DNA of 64,000 bases from positions 27,750 to 91,749 of the forward strand of contig JAEXNT010000036.1 of assembly GCA_023439545.1 (NCBI GenBank). Direction: 5' to 3'. The notes under the pieces are model-generated. The model saw only the letters and a program-made list of their open reading frames with translations. It made no database searches and had not been told where the DNA came from. Source of the DNA: Bacillota bacterium (GTDB taxonomy: Bacteria; Bacillota; Clostridia; Acetivibrionales; DTU013). Position numbers and translations under genes: made by a program. Positions 24,894 through 33,305 of this stretch are shown here, piece after piece; position 1 is the first letter of the stretch, and each line of letters opens with the position of its first letter.

Positions 24894-25973
24894 TCACAAA
24901 ATGAATATAGCTGTGAAATATGCAGTCATTATGATCAATCCAACGGGAATTCCGTTCTTGGCCCAATCACGGCTCTTTATTTTCAGTTTGGAGGCAGCGA
25001 CAATGTTAGGTATATTGCCCGGGATCAGCATGCCTCCGCTGATGAGGAGCCCCATCAGTATGGCTTTTACCTGCAAAGCACTCATGGCAGGACTGATTTC
25101 TGCAGCCGCAATTGTTGCATTGTCTAGCACTGCAGAAACCATGTTGATCCAATACAACAATACGCTGTCGAGGTTTACCACAAAGTTTTCGATCAAGGGT
25201 TTAAATCCGATACCCAGCAGCTCCAGGGCAATAATGAATACGAATATTTTAAACGCCCGGATGAAAGCTTCGACAAGCTTCCCGGCATTCCCGGCAGCTT
25301 CTCCTTTATCCGGAACGATTTGTTTTTCACTAAAATCTACGACCGGATCATGATCGTTGCCATTATTCTGCGAAGACGCGTCCCTCCTGACGTAGAAAGC
25401 GCCGAGCAAACCAAGAGATATTATTCCCGGGAAAATAAAAATACCCAACTGATTCAACAGATACCAAAAATCAGCGTCCAGCTTTGTTACGGCTATCGTC
25501 GCCAGCGGCTCACCGACAGGCGTAAGAGCGGCGCCCAGACCGATAGAAAAACAGGCGACTACAGCCAAACGCAGCTTGGCCTTATGCTTGAGAGGCAGAA
25601 CATGAATGATCTCCACCAGCACCAGTGAAGCTATGACTGCCGTAATGATGCTTGACGCCAATCCTAGAATAACAATAACCAGAAAAATGAATAACGGAAA
25701 CGGCAACTTTTTTGTTATAACGCTTATACCTTCTTTTACCTTATTCACAAAAAAAGTGAACAATAATCCGGTTACAAGAACAGCAAGTGTAATAAAGTAT
25801 AATAATGGATTCCCCATGATTTCGAGTAAGGTATGCAGCGTAATAGAACCCGCAATAGCCGCCGCCGACAATCCCATTATAAAAAGGAAATACTCAAGGT
25901 TATGTTCAACCGTTTTAGTTGTAAAAGGTAAAATTAAAACTAAAGCTAAAATAATCAGTAATCCTGCAATCAT
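24894..25973 (-). CDS. DUF1646-family cation transporter
   Basis: 359 residues, about 10 TM helices. The segment SIGLGAALTPVGEPLATIAV near residue 165 is a recognisable landmark of DUF1646, a family distantly related to NhaD/ArsB-type ion transporters. A charged cytoplasmic loop (RRDASSQNNGNDHD) sits near 215. AAAGGAG precedes the ATG. The 5' leader of about 140 nt carries two mutually exclusive hairpins and a strong promoter. DUF1646 genes are known to be controlled by a sodium-responsive riboswitch class in some bacteria, which supports a role in Na+ export or homeostasis; the transported ion here is inference. Confidence 0.8.
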   Translation of the reverse strand: MIAGLLIILALVLILPFTTKTVEHNLEYFLFIMGLSAAAIAGSITLHTLLEIMGNPLLYFITLAVLVTGLLFTFFVNKVKEGISVITKKLPFPLFIFLVIVILGLASSIITAVIASLVLVEIIHVLPLKHKAKLRLAVVACFSIGLGAALTPVGEPLATIAVTKLDADFWYLLNQLGIFIFPGIISLGLLGAFYVRRDASSQNNGNDHDPVVDFSEKQIVPDKGEAAGNAGKLVEAFIRAFKIFVFIIALELLGIGFKPLIENFVVNLDSVLLYWINMVSAVLDNATIAAAEISPAMSALQVKAILMGLLISGGMLIPGNIPNIVAASKLKIKSRDWAKNGIPVGLIIMTAYFTAIFIL

Positions 25974-26019
25974 GGCCTTCTCCTTTAGTAATCGACAATT
26001 TTGTTATTCCCAATTTGGG

Positions 26020-26112
26020 CATAAAAAAAGTGAAAAACTCTAAAAAGAGCTTTCCACCCTAAAAGCTGTATTCTTGAAAACGTAATATCCGCCTAACCGA
26101 ATCTTTATTGAT
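26020..26112 (-). promoter_or_regulatory. Attenuator-type leader, candidate Na+-responsive (DUF1646 motif) riboswitch
   Basis: Reading the minus strand, the leader after the promoter runs through GGTTAGGCGGATATTACG and then two competing hairpins. Hairpin A pairs AGCTTT with AAAGCT (26067-26048). Hairpin B is GAAAGCTCT / AGAGTTTTTC (26054-26032), followed by ACTTTTTTT (26031-26022), a terminator shape. The two share 26048-26054, so forming A prevents B. This is the layout of a transcription-terminating riboswitch. Its place before a DUF1646 gene matches the known gene partner of DUF1646-motif RNAs, but I have not matched the consensus base by base. Confidence 0.55.
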
Positions 26113-26119
26113 TTCTGTC

Positions 26120-26148
26120 ATTATAACACTTAATTTATTCAGTATCAA
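26120..26148 (-). promoter_or_regulatory. Sigma-A promoter of the DUF1646 transporter gene
   Basis: Minus strand TTGATA (26148-26143), an exact 17-bp spacer and TATAAT (26125-26120). It fixes the transcript start near 26112 and therefore the leader length. Confidence 0.8.
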
Positions 26149-26172
26149 GCATAACAGACACGCTTATATGGC

Positions 26173-26424
26173 TTACAAGCGTTTATAAAATTCTTTCAAA
26201 TCAGCTTTTATATTATCTGAAAGGAAGGAGTCCTTTATCCCTTCAATTGCACCTTGAACTCCATACAGCATGTGCAGGCATGCTGTATTATCTATTGCCC
26301 TGATACGGATAAAAGTTTCCTTTGCGCCGGTTTCCCTAAGCTGCTCCGGCGTGGAAATACCTGCTTTCAATAAGTTTTGCTCCAATACTTTTCCTAGATT
26401 CGGCAGACCTGATAATGCGCTCAT
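26173..26424 (-). CDS. TfoX C-terminal domain protein
   Basis: 83 residues from the ATG at 26424 (GGGTGAT upstream; a longer frame to 26553 lacks a site and would run into the divergent promoter). The sequence LPNLGKVLEQNLLKAGISTP followed by ACLHMLYGVQGAIEG matches the TfoX_C helical domain, which is related to helix-hairpin-helix proteins. Stand-alone copies are common in Firmicutes and are not known competence activators; a nucleic-acid-binding role is only plausible. It lies divergent to the membrane-protein cassette. Confidence 0.82.
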   Translation of the reverse strand: MSALSGLPNLGKVLEQNLLKAGISTPEQLRETGAKETFIRIRAIDNTACLHMLYGVQGAIEGIKDSFLSDNIKADLKEFYKRL

Positions 26425-26513
26425 TTTTTCATCACCCGCTTTTATAATAGCATAATACATCCGACAACAGAATGCCTTATTTAGATTTACTCGACATATA
26501 CAAATCCCAGTTA

Positions 26514-26555
26514 TTGACACAATATAAAAATTGTTATATACTTTGTTTAGCAAAG
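26514..26555 (+). promoter_or_regulatory. Promoter with two inverted repeats for the membrane-protein/HTH cassette
   Basis: TTGACA (26514-26519), a 17-bp spacer and TATACT (26537-26542). An inverted repeat ACAAT/ATTGT lies in the spacer (26519-26534) and CTTTG/CAAAG (26541-26555) overlaps the start point. These are good candidate sites for the HTH protein encoded third in the operon. Confidence 0.65.
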
Positions 26556-26584
26556 TTATTTATGACCATAAAGGAGATGATCCA

Positions 26585-27244
26585 GTGGAAGATCAAATGC
26601 TTGAAAAAGCTATAGAAGACGTCCAGCTTATCAGGAATGTAATGGACCGCTCTGTTTATTCCCTCAATCTTGCTCACAGGGTGTTTATTTTCTGGGGATG
26701 TATGTTTGCGGTTATAAGCGCCGTTTGCAACCTGTTATTTCTCTTGTGGCCGGGTTTATCAGACACCCTTGCCCGGTCTCCGTTTTTGACCATTTTGCCC
26801 AGATTGATAGTAGTAATTTCTGCATTCCTAATATTTTTCATATTCAGGAAGAGTATTCAGGATGAAGGCCTGAACAGGCAAATCTTGCTGCTATGGCTTG
26901 CCATTTTCTCATTCAGTGTGATTTTCCCATCAGTATCAATTTTAAGAATGTGGACACTGAATCTCCTCCATGAAAACATGTACTCATACTTTATCCCGGG
27001 ATTGCCTTTATCCTGGATTGCCTTGGGAATGTTTTGTATGTATGTATTTACCCATATAAAACCGATTGGGTGGATAGCTTTGATTTGTCTGCTTCTTTTC
27101 CTCACTGCAGACTTAACGTCGGGTCCGTACGCATTGAATATTGCTAAAGTGGCGATATACAGTCTGGCATCACCGCTGGCACTATTGACAGTGGGAATTT
27201 TACTCAGGATGAAATCACGGCAGAAAGTTATGTTTACCATCTAA
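26585..27244 (+). CDS. Five-to-six-TM membrane protein of unknown function (cassette gene 1)
   Basis: 219 residues from a GTG start at 26585, supported by AAGGAG 8 nt upstream; the frame opens earlier but without a site. A soluble N-terminal helix (about 1-30, MLEKAIEDVQLIRNVMDRS) precedes hydrophobic segments near 35-60, 75-95, 105-125, 145-165, 170-190 and 195-212. It is a distant paralog of the next gene: both start with a 'K A x x D V Q x I' helix and an aromatic-rich first TM (FWGCMF here, GWGLVF there). The order membrane protein, membrane protein, HTH recurs in Firmicutes. I cannot assign a function; a signalling or anti-regulator role is possible. Confidence 0.75.
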   Translation: MEDQMLEKAIEDVQLIRNVMDRSVYSLNLAHRVFIFWGCMFAVISAVCNLLFLLWPGLSDTLARSPFLTILPRLIVVISAFLIFFIFRKSIQDEGLNRQILLLWLAIFSFSVIFPSVSILRMWTLNLLHENMYSYFIPGLPLSWIALGMFCMYVFTHIKPIGWIALICLLLFLTADLTSGPYALNIAKVAIYSLASPLALLTVGILLRMKSRQKVMFTI

Positions 27245-27274
27245 ATATTCTCAAAAAGGGCAAGGAGTGTTTTT

Positions 27275-27991
27275 ATGGATAAGTATGTAATAGACAAAGC
27301 AGAAAAGGACGTTCAGGCTATAAAGGCAATAATAGACAGGACGACGGAAGACTTTATGCAGTTGGGTAAAATCTTCATAGGCTGGGGACTGGTATTTTTA
27401 GTATTGTTTATAGGAGTAGCGGCTGCATATGTTTTCAAAGCCAGGCTGTCAGATATAATTGAAAGATATCCGATCATAACCGTAGTACCTTTAATCCTGG
27501 CTGCCGGCGCGGCATCTGTCAGTTATATCGTCATAACCAGAATGAAAGGATTACACGGATTGACAAAGCCCCTGCTGGCAGTGTGGTTGGTAATAGTCTC
27601 CTATGTTACCGTATTCCCTGTCCTCAGATATATATCTTCCATAGGAAGAATCGTTAAGGATTATAAAGGTTACTATATAAATAACTATAATATCTTCATT
27701 AAAAGTACGGTAGATGGTTTTTTCCACTCTTATACTGACATTGGCGCCTTGCTGTTTGCATTTACTTTCGGATTGCTCTGCCTAAGAGTTTTTACCCGTC
27801 TCAAATTCGCAGGTGTGCTTGCTTTTATCTATTTCATACTAATCACAGCAGAATGCGCCATTTATATTACCACGGCAACGGACGGAAGATTTTACACGAC
27901 ATTTTCAATTATAAGTTACAGCGTAATCGTACCGGCCACTTTCCTGATCATTGGCGGTTATCTTGAGTCTCGTAAGCTGAGGAGGAGTTGA
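27275..27991 (+). CDS. Five-to-six-TM membrane protein of unknown function (cassette gene 2)
   Basis: 238 residues with AAGGAG upstream of the ATG. Same plan as the gene before it: N-terminal helix with KAEKDVQAIKAIIDRT, then about six hydrophobic segments, the first being IFIGWGLVFLVLFIGVAAAY. A longer loop between the third and fourth segments contains a Tyr-rich stretch (DYKGYYINNYN). It lies 30 bp after its paralog and 1 bp before the HTH gene, so all three are almost certainly one operon and may form a heteromeric membrane complex. Confidence 0.75.
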   Translation: MDKYVIDKAEKDVQAIKAIIDRTTEDFMQLGKIFIGWGLVFLVLFIGVAAAYVFKARLSDIIERYPIITVVPLILAAGAASVSYIVITRMKGLHGLTKPLLAVWLVIVSYVTVFPVLRYISSIGRIVKDYKGYYINNYNIFIKSTVDGFFHSYTDIGALLFAFTFGLLCLRVFTRLKFAGVLAFIYFILITAECAIYITTATDGRFYTTFSIISYSVIVPATFLIIGGYLESRKLRRS

Positions 27992-27992
27992 G

Positions 27993-28283
27993 ATGGATAT
28001 CAATTCGATCCCCGAGAGCTTCCAGTCGAAATTCAGGATCGCCGTTATCGCCGCTCTGCTAACCGGGCCAAAGACCTTCAGGCAGATTAAGGATCTCACA
28101 GACGCAACCGACGGCAACCTCAGCGTCCATATGTCCAGACTGGAAGAACTGGGATATATCGACGTCACAAAGGAGTTTGTTGGAAAGAAGCCATGCACGA
28201 CTTACAAACTCACAGAACTGGGCAGGAAACATTTCAAGGAGTATGTAGATCTGCTCGAGAATCTGATAGACAATTCACGTTAA
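27993..28283 (+). CDS. Winged-helix regulator (HTH_34 / MarR-like)
   Basis: 96 residues, GAGGAG upstream. A single winged helix: FRIAVIAALLTGPKTFRQIK, recognition helix DATDGNLSVHMSRLEELGYI and wing FVGKKPCTTYKLTELG. This short form fits HTH_34 (PF13601-type), which usually represses its own operon. It is the third gene of the cassette and the likely ligand of the inverted repeats around the promoter at 26514-26555. Confidence 0.88.
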   Translation: MDINSIPESFQSKFRIAVIAALLTGPKTFRQIKDLTDATDGNLSVHMSRLEELGYIDVTKEFVGKKPCTTYKLTELGRKHFKEYVDLLENLIDNSR

Positions 28284-28298
28284 GCGAAAGAGAATTAG

Positions 28299-28329
28299 AG
28301 CACGAGGAAAATGATCTTCGTGCTTTTTC
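28299..28329 (+). terminator. Terminator after the HTH_34 cassette
   Basis: AGCACGAG (28299-28306) pairs with TTCGTGCT (28317-28324), followed by TTTTC. Confidence 0.75.
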
Positions 28330-28410
28330 GTATGTCAGCTAAAAAAGGATTTGTGGATTTTTTGTAGAAATTATAACTAAGAAAGCAAATAATTGGTGCA
28401 GAGGCCTGAT

Positions 28411-30054
28411 ATGAGTAAAAAAACGAATCATTTTACCATCAGATGCATAGCAGCTTCGGTACTTATAATGGGTATACTGCTGTTTCTGTTTTTTGCGAAA
28501 GCTTTTGTGCTTCTTCTTTTTTTCTCTATTCTTTTCGCGGTGTGTTTTACTGCCGCCTTGATCATATTGCATAATAGATCCGATATAGAATTCAAAAAGC
28601 TGAGTAAGGAAATCGAGGAGCTAAAAACCTCGAATGAAGACCTTTTATTTCATAAAAACAGGCTTGATTTGGTAATGGAAGGCTCGAGCGAAGGCTTCTG
28701 GGATTGGAATATCGCAACCGGAGAAACCTTCTACAGCAATCACTGGTATAAAATACTGGGATATGACCCCGGAGAAACAAAGGTCGATTTCAATATCATC
28801 ACACAGACAATACACCCCGACGACCTGCCGGATGTACTGGAGGCTATTCAAAGCAATACGGAAGGCCAAACGGAGTATTACGACAGGGAGGATCGTTTCC
28901 TTACGAAGGATGGAAAATTGAAATGGCTCCTTATCCGGGGCAAGATCGTCGAGTACACCCCGGACGGCAAACCGGCCCGGATGACGGGAATAGTAAAGGA
29001 TATCAGCGAAAAGAAGCTGCATGAGGAGGAAATCAAATACCTGAGCTATCATGATACACTCACGGGCTTATATAATCGTGCTTATTTTGAAAAAGAACTG
29101 AAAAAGTACCTGAAGACGGATAAGTTCATATCGATCATTATGGGCGATGTCAACGGGCTGAAGATAGCAAATGACGCATTCGGTCATGAAAAAGGAGACC
29201 AACTGCTAAAGGATGTCGCCGGGATCCTGACAGCTTCCTGCCGCAAGAACGACCTGATTGCAAGATTCGGAGGGGACGAATTTGCGATCATTTTACGGGG
29301 CGCCGATGAAAAAACAGTATCCGACGTTATCAGCAGAATTGAAACCCAGTGCGGCAAATGCGGAGGCAGCGTCATCAAACCCAGCATTGCAATCGGTACG
29401 GTAACGGTAATAAATTCTTCCCGGGACTCATCCCTATTAATGAAGACAGCCGAGGAAAATATGTACCGTAACAAGCTGCTGGTTGACAGGAGCACTCACA
29501 GCGCCATCATCAATTCCTTGAAACAGGCTCTGGCGGAAAAGGATATAGAGACGGAAGAACATGCTCTCCGCCTTTCTGATCAGGGGCTGGAAATCGGGCG
29601 GAAAATGGGATTGAAAAACGATGAACTGGACCAATTGGCGCTGCTTGCTATCCTGCATGATATCGGCAAGGTAGCAATTTCCGACAATATCCTTTTGAAA
29701 CCGGGAAAGCTGGATGCTGAAGAATGGGAGATAATGAAGCAACACCCCGCTATAGGATACAGGATCGCAAAAGCATCTCCAGACTTGTCTCATATAGCGG
29801 AGGCAATTCTTTCACACCATGAGAGGTATGACGGAACGGGCTACCCTCAAGGCTTGAAGAGAGAAAGCATACCCATAATATCACGAATTATCTCCGCTGT
29901 GGATTCCTTTGACGCGATGACTCACAAGAGGCCCTACAAGGAAGCAATGTCCGAGGAAAGTGCGCTGGAAGAGCTGAGGCGCTGTTCCGGCAGCCAATTC
30001 GATCCTCATGTCGTAGATATATTCCTCTCTCTGAAAGAGGGAAAAACACAATAA
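28411..30054 (+). CDS. Membrane PAS-GGDEF-HD-GYP protein (c-di-GMP synthesis and hydrolysis)
   Basis: 547 residues from the ATG at 28411 (AGAGG 6 nt upstream). Two TM helices in 15-55, a short coiled coil, a PAS_3 domain (about 80-205, ending in the PAC motif MTGIVKDISEKKLHEEE), a GGDEF domain (about 215-370) with intact GGDEF in ARFGGDEFAIIL, and an HD-GYP domain (about 375-545) with HDIGK, HHERYDGTGYP and the metal-ligand helix AVDSFDAMTHKRPYK. Diguanylate cyclase and phosphodiesterase halves both look active, so the PAS input may set which one prevails. It is a single-gene unit beside an MFS gene on the other strand. Confidence 0.94.
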   Translation: MSKKTNHFTIRCIAASVLIMGILLFLFFAKAFVLLLFFSILFAVCFTAALIILHNRSDIEFKKLSKEIEELKTSNEDLLFHKNRLDLVMEGSSEGFWDWNIATGETFYSNHWYKILGYDPGETKVDFNIITQTIHPDDLPDVLEAIQSNTEGQTEYYDREDRFLTKDGKLKWLLIRGKIVEYTPDGKPARMTGIVKDISEKKLHEEEIKYLSYHDTLTGLYNRAYFEKELKKYLKTDKFISIIMGDVNGLKIANDAFGHEKGDQLLKDVAGILTASCRKNDLIARFGGDEFAIILRGADEKTVSDVISRIETQCGKCGGSVIKPSIAIGTVTVINSSRDSSLLMKTAEENMYRNKLLVDRSTHSAIINSLKQALAEKDIETEEHALRLSDQGLEIGRKMGLKNDELDQLALLAILHDIGKVAISDNILLKPGKLDAEEWEIMKQHPAIGYRIAKASPDLSHIAEAILSHHERYDGTGYPQGLKRESIPIISRIISAVDSFDAMTHKRPYKEAMSEESALEELRRCSGSQFDPHVVDIFLSLKEGKTQ

Positions 30055-30104
30055 AGCAACTGTATAGTCATGTCTCCGGGTGTTGTCATATGAACTGATT
30101 GTAC

Positions 30105-31292
30105 TCAAATTTCCAGCCTTCTTGAAAGTATCATGTTTATAACCGCTATGCCTGCGGCGGCAAGAAATACATACTGATAGCCGAATGCCGTCCACAAAAG
30201 GCCCCCCAATACGGGTATTGACATGGATACGACATGGTCGATACTGGTGCCCGCGGAAAGGGTCGGCATTACGTCCGCCTGATCAACAGCTATCTTCCTG
30301 ACGTATGTCGACCTGGCCATTTCTACGGCGCTCATCGAATTGTCAATTACGTAGCAGGCTGCAATTATGATTACAGCAATACCGGCGCTGAAAATGTCCC
30401 CCGCAAACGCATAACCCAGACAAATGACAAACAGTAATACCGCTTCCAATGAAAGAATAAACCTTTCACCCTTGATATCTATTGCATTACCGACTATTTT
30501 CCTGGTCATTATGCTTACAACTGAAACAACCACGCCGAGTACGGCAAATACGGGAGGTCCCACATGAAATATCTGTATCAGCACCCACGGCGCGAAGGTA
30601 AGAAATATCTGCTTTCTTGCCCCGTTAACGATACACAGTATGTAATACAGGGTATATTTCTTCCTGAATACGAACTTTACTTTTTTATATTCAGGCTTAT
30701 TTATTTTCATAAATCCCATTGATAATGCCGCCAGCACATAAAAGGCAGCCGCTATTATAAAGGCGATCTGGTAAGTCAAACCAAGAAACTTGAACCCCAG
30801 CCAGACGATCGCATATCCCCCGATAGTGGCAAAAAGGTTATATGCGCTGTATCTGCCAAGGCGGGCTCCGTAGTTTTCTTTCTTCGACAGATCCATCCCG
30901 ATCACGGGAGTAACCGGCATTACCATGTGCGTACCAAGGCTGAACATCATCATCCAAACAAGCATGCTCGCAAAGGTGGGAGAAAAAACTCCCAACCCGA
31001 ACATTCCCAGCGCTGCCGCAGAAAGCCCTAACATCGCGATCCTTATATCGCCGAGGAAAGCAAGAAGTCCAAGTACGACCATGATAAAAACTCCCGGCAA
31101 TTCCCGTGGAAATTCCACTATACCCCGGGCGTCTGCAGATAAATGGTAAACATCATTCAGAAAATTGTTGAATACCGTGGAATTAATTCCGGATGCTACT
31201 CCGCTGAGCATGCCTACTACAAGAAACAATTTAAAATCCCTGTCATCCCTGAAGCTGTCATATATAGAGTCTCGAAGATTCTTAAGTATCAT
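30105..31292 (-). CDS. Major facilitator superfamily transporter
   Basis: 395 residues from the ATG at 31292 (AAAGGAT upstream; the frame opens 57 bp earlier in a weak context). About 12 TM helices. The N-terminal half has a motif-A-like loop between TM2 and TM3 (LLAFLGDIRIAML), and there are acidic/basic residues in TM1-TM2 (STVFNNFLNDVYHL). Closest in style to drug or sugar efflux MFS members with an N-terminal amphipathic segment; substrate unknown. It follows the LysR gene by 53 bp on the same strand and is probably controlled by it. Confidence 0.88.
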   Translation of the reverse strand: MILKNLRDSIYDSFRDDRDFKLFLVVGMLSGVASGINSTVFNNFLNDVYHLSADARGIVEFPRELPGVFIMVVLGLLAFLGDIRIAMLGLSAAALGMFGLGVFSPTFASMLVWMMMFSLGTHMVMPVTPVIGMDLSKKENYGARLGRYSAYNLFATIGGYAIVWLGFKFLGLTYQIAFIIAAAFYVLAALSMGFMKINKPEYKKVKFVFRKKYTLYYILCIVNGARKQIFLTFAPWVLIQIFHVGPPVFAVLGVVVSVVSIMTRKIVGNAIDIKGERFILSLEAVLLFVICLGYAFAGDIFSAGIAVIIIAACYVIDNSMSAVEMARSTYVRKIAVDQADVMPTLSAGTSIDHVVSMSIPVLGGLLWTAFGYQYVFLAAAGIAVINMILSRRLEI

Positions 31293-31345
31293 GATCAATC
31301 CTTTTAAATAGTTTACAAAAAGTATACAATAAAGCTTTTTGTAAA

Positions 31346-32239
31346 TCAATCAGTATTTATGCCAGGCTTCTCCACTCTTTTTCTGTATGGCAGATATTCC
31401 AGGAAACGACGTACAGCAAGAGAAAGCGACTCCTGATTCCTCATGGCAATGCCAATACTTCGGTATGCAGGCGCCTCCAGTTCCTTTGAGATAATATTGT
31501 AGTTGATACGCTGCAGTATCAATTCCGGTAATATGCTGATACCCAGTCCATTTTCCACCATGGACATAATGGCATAGTCATCCCAGGTTATAAAATGCAC
31601 CTGCGGAGTGAGATGATTTCGCTCAAAAATCGCAGAAATTTCCGCTTTCGCACCCTTTTCCAGCAGCATAAATGGATTATTCTCCAATTCTACCATTGGA
31701 AATTTGTCACAATCCGCAAGCGGGTGATCTTTGGGTAGTATGACAAGCAAACGGTCTTTTTCAAGAGGGATGGTTTCCAGTTCAATACTTGTCGGAAGCC
31801 GCAGAAATCCGAAATCTACACGGCCCTCCTGAATCCAGCTTTCGATTTCCGTGTAATCACCAAGCAGGAGTTCAAAATCGATCTTTGGATAGTCCTTAAG
31901 AAATCTCTTGATCATGTATGGAAGCCAGTGAGTTGCCACACTGGAAAAAGTACCGATGCGAATCAGCCCGGACTGTATATCATGCAGGTTGTCAACCTGT
32001 GCCATTAGCTTTTCCTGTTCGTTGCAGATACGCTGCAGAACAGGCAGCAGTTTCAGCCCGTCCGAAGTAAGACTGACACCGGCCCTGCCCCTTTCGAGAA
32101 GAGAAAAACCCCATTCTATTTCCAGATCCCTTATCATCCGGCTGATACCGGACTGTGTGTAATTCAGCGCTTCAGCAGCCTTTGTGAAGCTGCTGTATTC
32201 CACTGCCTTTGTGAATGCCAAATACTTCTGGATGTTCAT
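31346..32239 (-). CDS. LysR-family transcriptional regulator
   Basis: 297 residues from the ATG at 32239 (AGAGGTC 7 nt upstream). The HTH at 1-60 has the family pattern FTKAVEYSSFTKAAEALNYTQSGISRMIRDLE, and the effector-binding domain spans about 90-290 with GLIRIGTFSSVATHWLP opening its first lobe. LysR proteins generally activate a divergent gene on coinducer binding. Here the divergent gene is an EamA permease 117 bp away and the downstream gene an MFS transporter, so both are plausible targets. The intergene has an inverted ATAAAC/GTTTAT pair near 32283-32312. Confidence 0.92.
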   Translation of the reverse strand: MNIQKYLAFTKAVEYSSFTKAAEALNYTQSGISRMIRDLEIEWGFSLLERGRAGVSLTSDGLKLLPVLQRICNEQEKLMAQVDNLHDIQSGLIRIGTFSSVATHWLPYMIKRFLKDYPKIDFELLLGDYTEIESWIQEGRVDFGFLRLPTSIELETIPLEKDRLLVILPKDHPLADCDKFPMVELENNPFMLLEKGAKAEISAIFERNHLTPQVHFITWDDYAIMSMVENGLGISILPELILQRINYNIISKELEAPAYRSIGIAMRNQESLSLAVRRFLEYLPYRKRVEKPGINTD

Positions 32240-32356
32240 AGTAGACCTCTTTGATACATTTGATTTAATCATATACAACATGATAAACATTCGCTTTTGT
32301 TATGTTAAAGTTTATGATATATTATTCAAGTTCAAATATCAAGACGGGGTGACGCA

Positions 32357-33253
32357 TTGGAAACGAAAAAAGCATATTTCAAATACATTGCAGCTTTACT
32401 ATTGTTCGGTCTGAACGGTATTGTGGCAAGCTATATTGCATTAAGCAGCTATGAGATTGTTTTTACAAGAACTCTGATAGGTAGCTTACTTCTGGTGCTG
32501 ATATTTATCGCAACCCGTCAGAAGGTTCATTTTAAGAAGAACAAGGCTCACTTTCTTTATCTGGTGATTTCGGGTGTGGCAATGGGTATAAGCTGGTTGT
32601 TCCTGTATGAAGCTTATCGCCGGATTGGAGTCAGTATTGCATCGCTGGCATACTACTGCGGCCCGGTGATAGTCATGATTCTCTCGCCAGTTCTGTTTAA
32701 GGAAAATATAACATGGGCAAAGGCTCTCGGTTTCATTGCCGTGCTGGTTGGTATGTTTTATGTAAACGAACAGGTATTGTCCGGGGGGAAAACCGTATGG
32801 GGCATGTTCTGCGGCATTATGTCTGCTGTTATGTTCGCTGTTATGGTGATTTTTAACAAGAAGGCAAAGAGCATTACCGGATTGGAAAACTCCATGTGGC
32901 AGTTGATAACAAGTTTTTTTACTGTAGCGATTTTTCTGGGCATCAAGCAGGGCTTTGCTCTCCATATCGAGCCGGGCAGCGTTATCCCGATTCTGATTCT
33001 CGGCATTGTAAATACCGGTATCGGCTGCTTTTTCTATTTTTCTTCCATTAGTAACCTGCCTGTACAGACAATGGCTATCTGTGGCTATCTGGAACCGCTG
33101 TCAGCCGTCATTTTTTCAGTTATTTTTTTAAGTGAAACAATGAACGCAGTACAGATCATCGGCGCCGTACTGATTCTTGGAGGCGCCTTATTCGGAGAAT
33201 TATTCTGCTTGATCCGTTATAAAACAGGTAAATTATTTGTTCCTCCAGCATAA
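32357..33253 (+). CDS. EamA/DMT-family permease
   Basis: 298 residues starting at TTG, chosen because GGGGTGA lies 4-5 nt upstream. Ten TM helices in two EamA repeats of about 140 residues. The second repeat has the typical end GCFFYFSSISNLPVQTMAICGYLEPLSAV, with Pro in the penultimate helix. DMT proteins export metabolites or amino acids. It is divergent from the LysR gene and probably under its control; substrate unknown. Its 3' end runs directly into an 11-bp tandem repeat, with no visible terminator. Confidence 0.9.
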   Translation: METKKAYFKYIAALLLFGLNGIVASYIALSSYEIVFTRTLIGSLLLVLIFIATRQKVHFKKNKAHFLYLVISGVAMGISWLFLYEAYRRIGVSIASLAYYCGPVIVMILSPVLFKENITWAKALGFIAVLVGMFYVNEQVLSGGKTVWGMFCGIMSAVMFAVMVIFNKKAKSITGLENSMWQLITSFFTVAIFLGIKQGFALHIEPGSVIPILILGIVNTGIGCFFYFSSISNLPVQTMAICGYLEPLSAVIFSVIFLSETMNAVQIIGAVLILGGALFGELFCLIRYKTGKLFVPPA

Positions 33254-33295
33254 ATTAGAATTTCATTAGAATTTCATTAGAATTTCATTAGAATT
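33254..33295. repeat. 11-bp tandem repeat (attagaatttc, 3.8 copies)
   Basis: Three perfect copies at 33254-33286 plus nine bases of a fourth, starting immediately after the EamA stop codon and ending 10 bp before the stop of the convergent GGDEF-EAL gene. It replaces any terminator there. Confidence 0.95.
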
Positions 33296-33305
33296 GGATA
33301 CAAGA

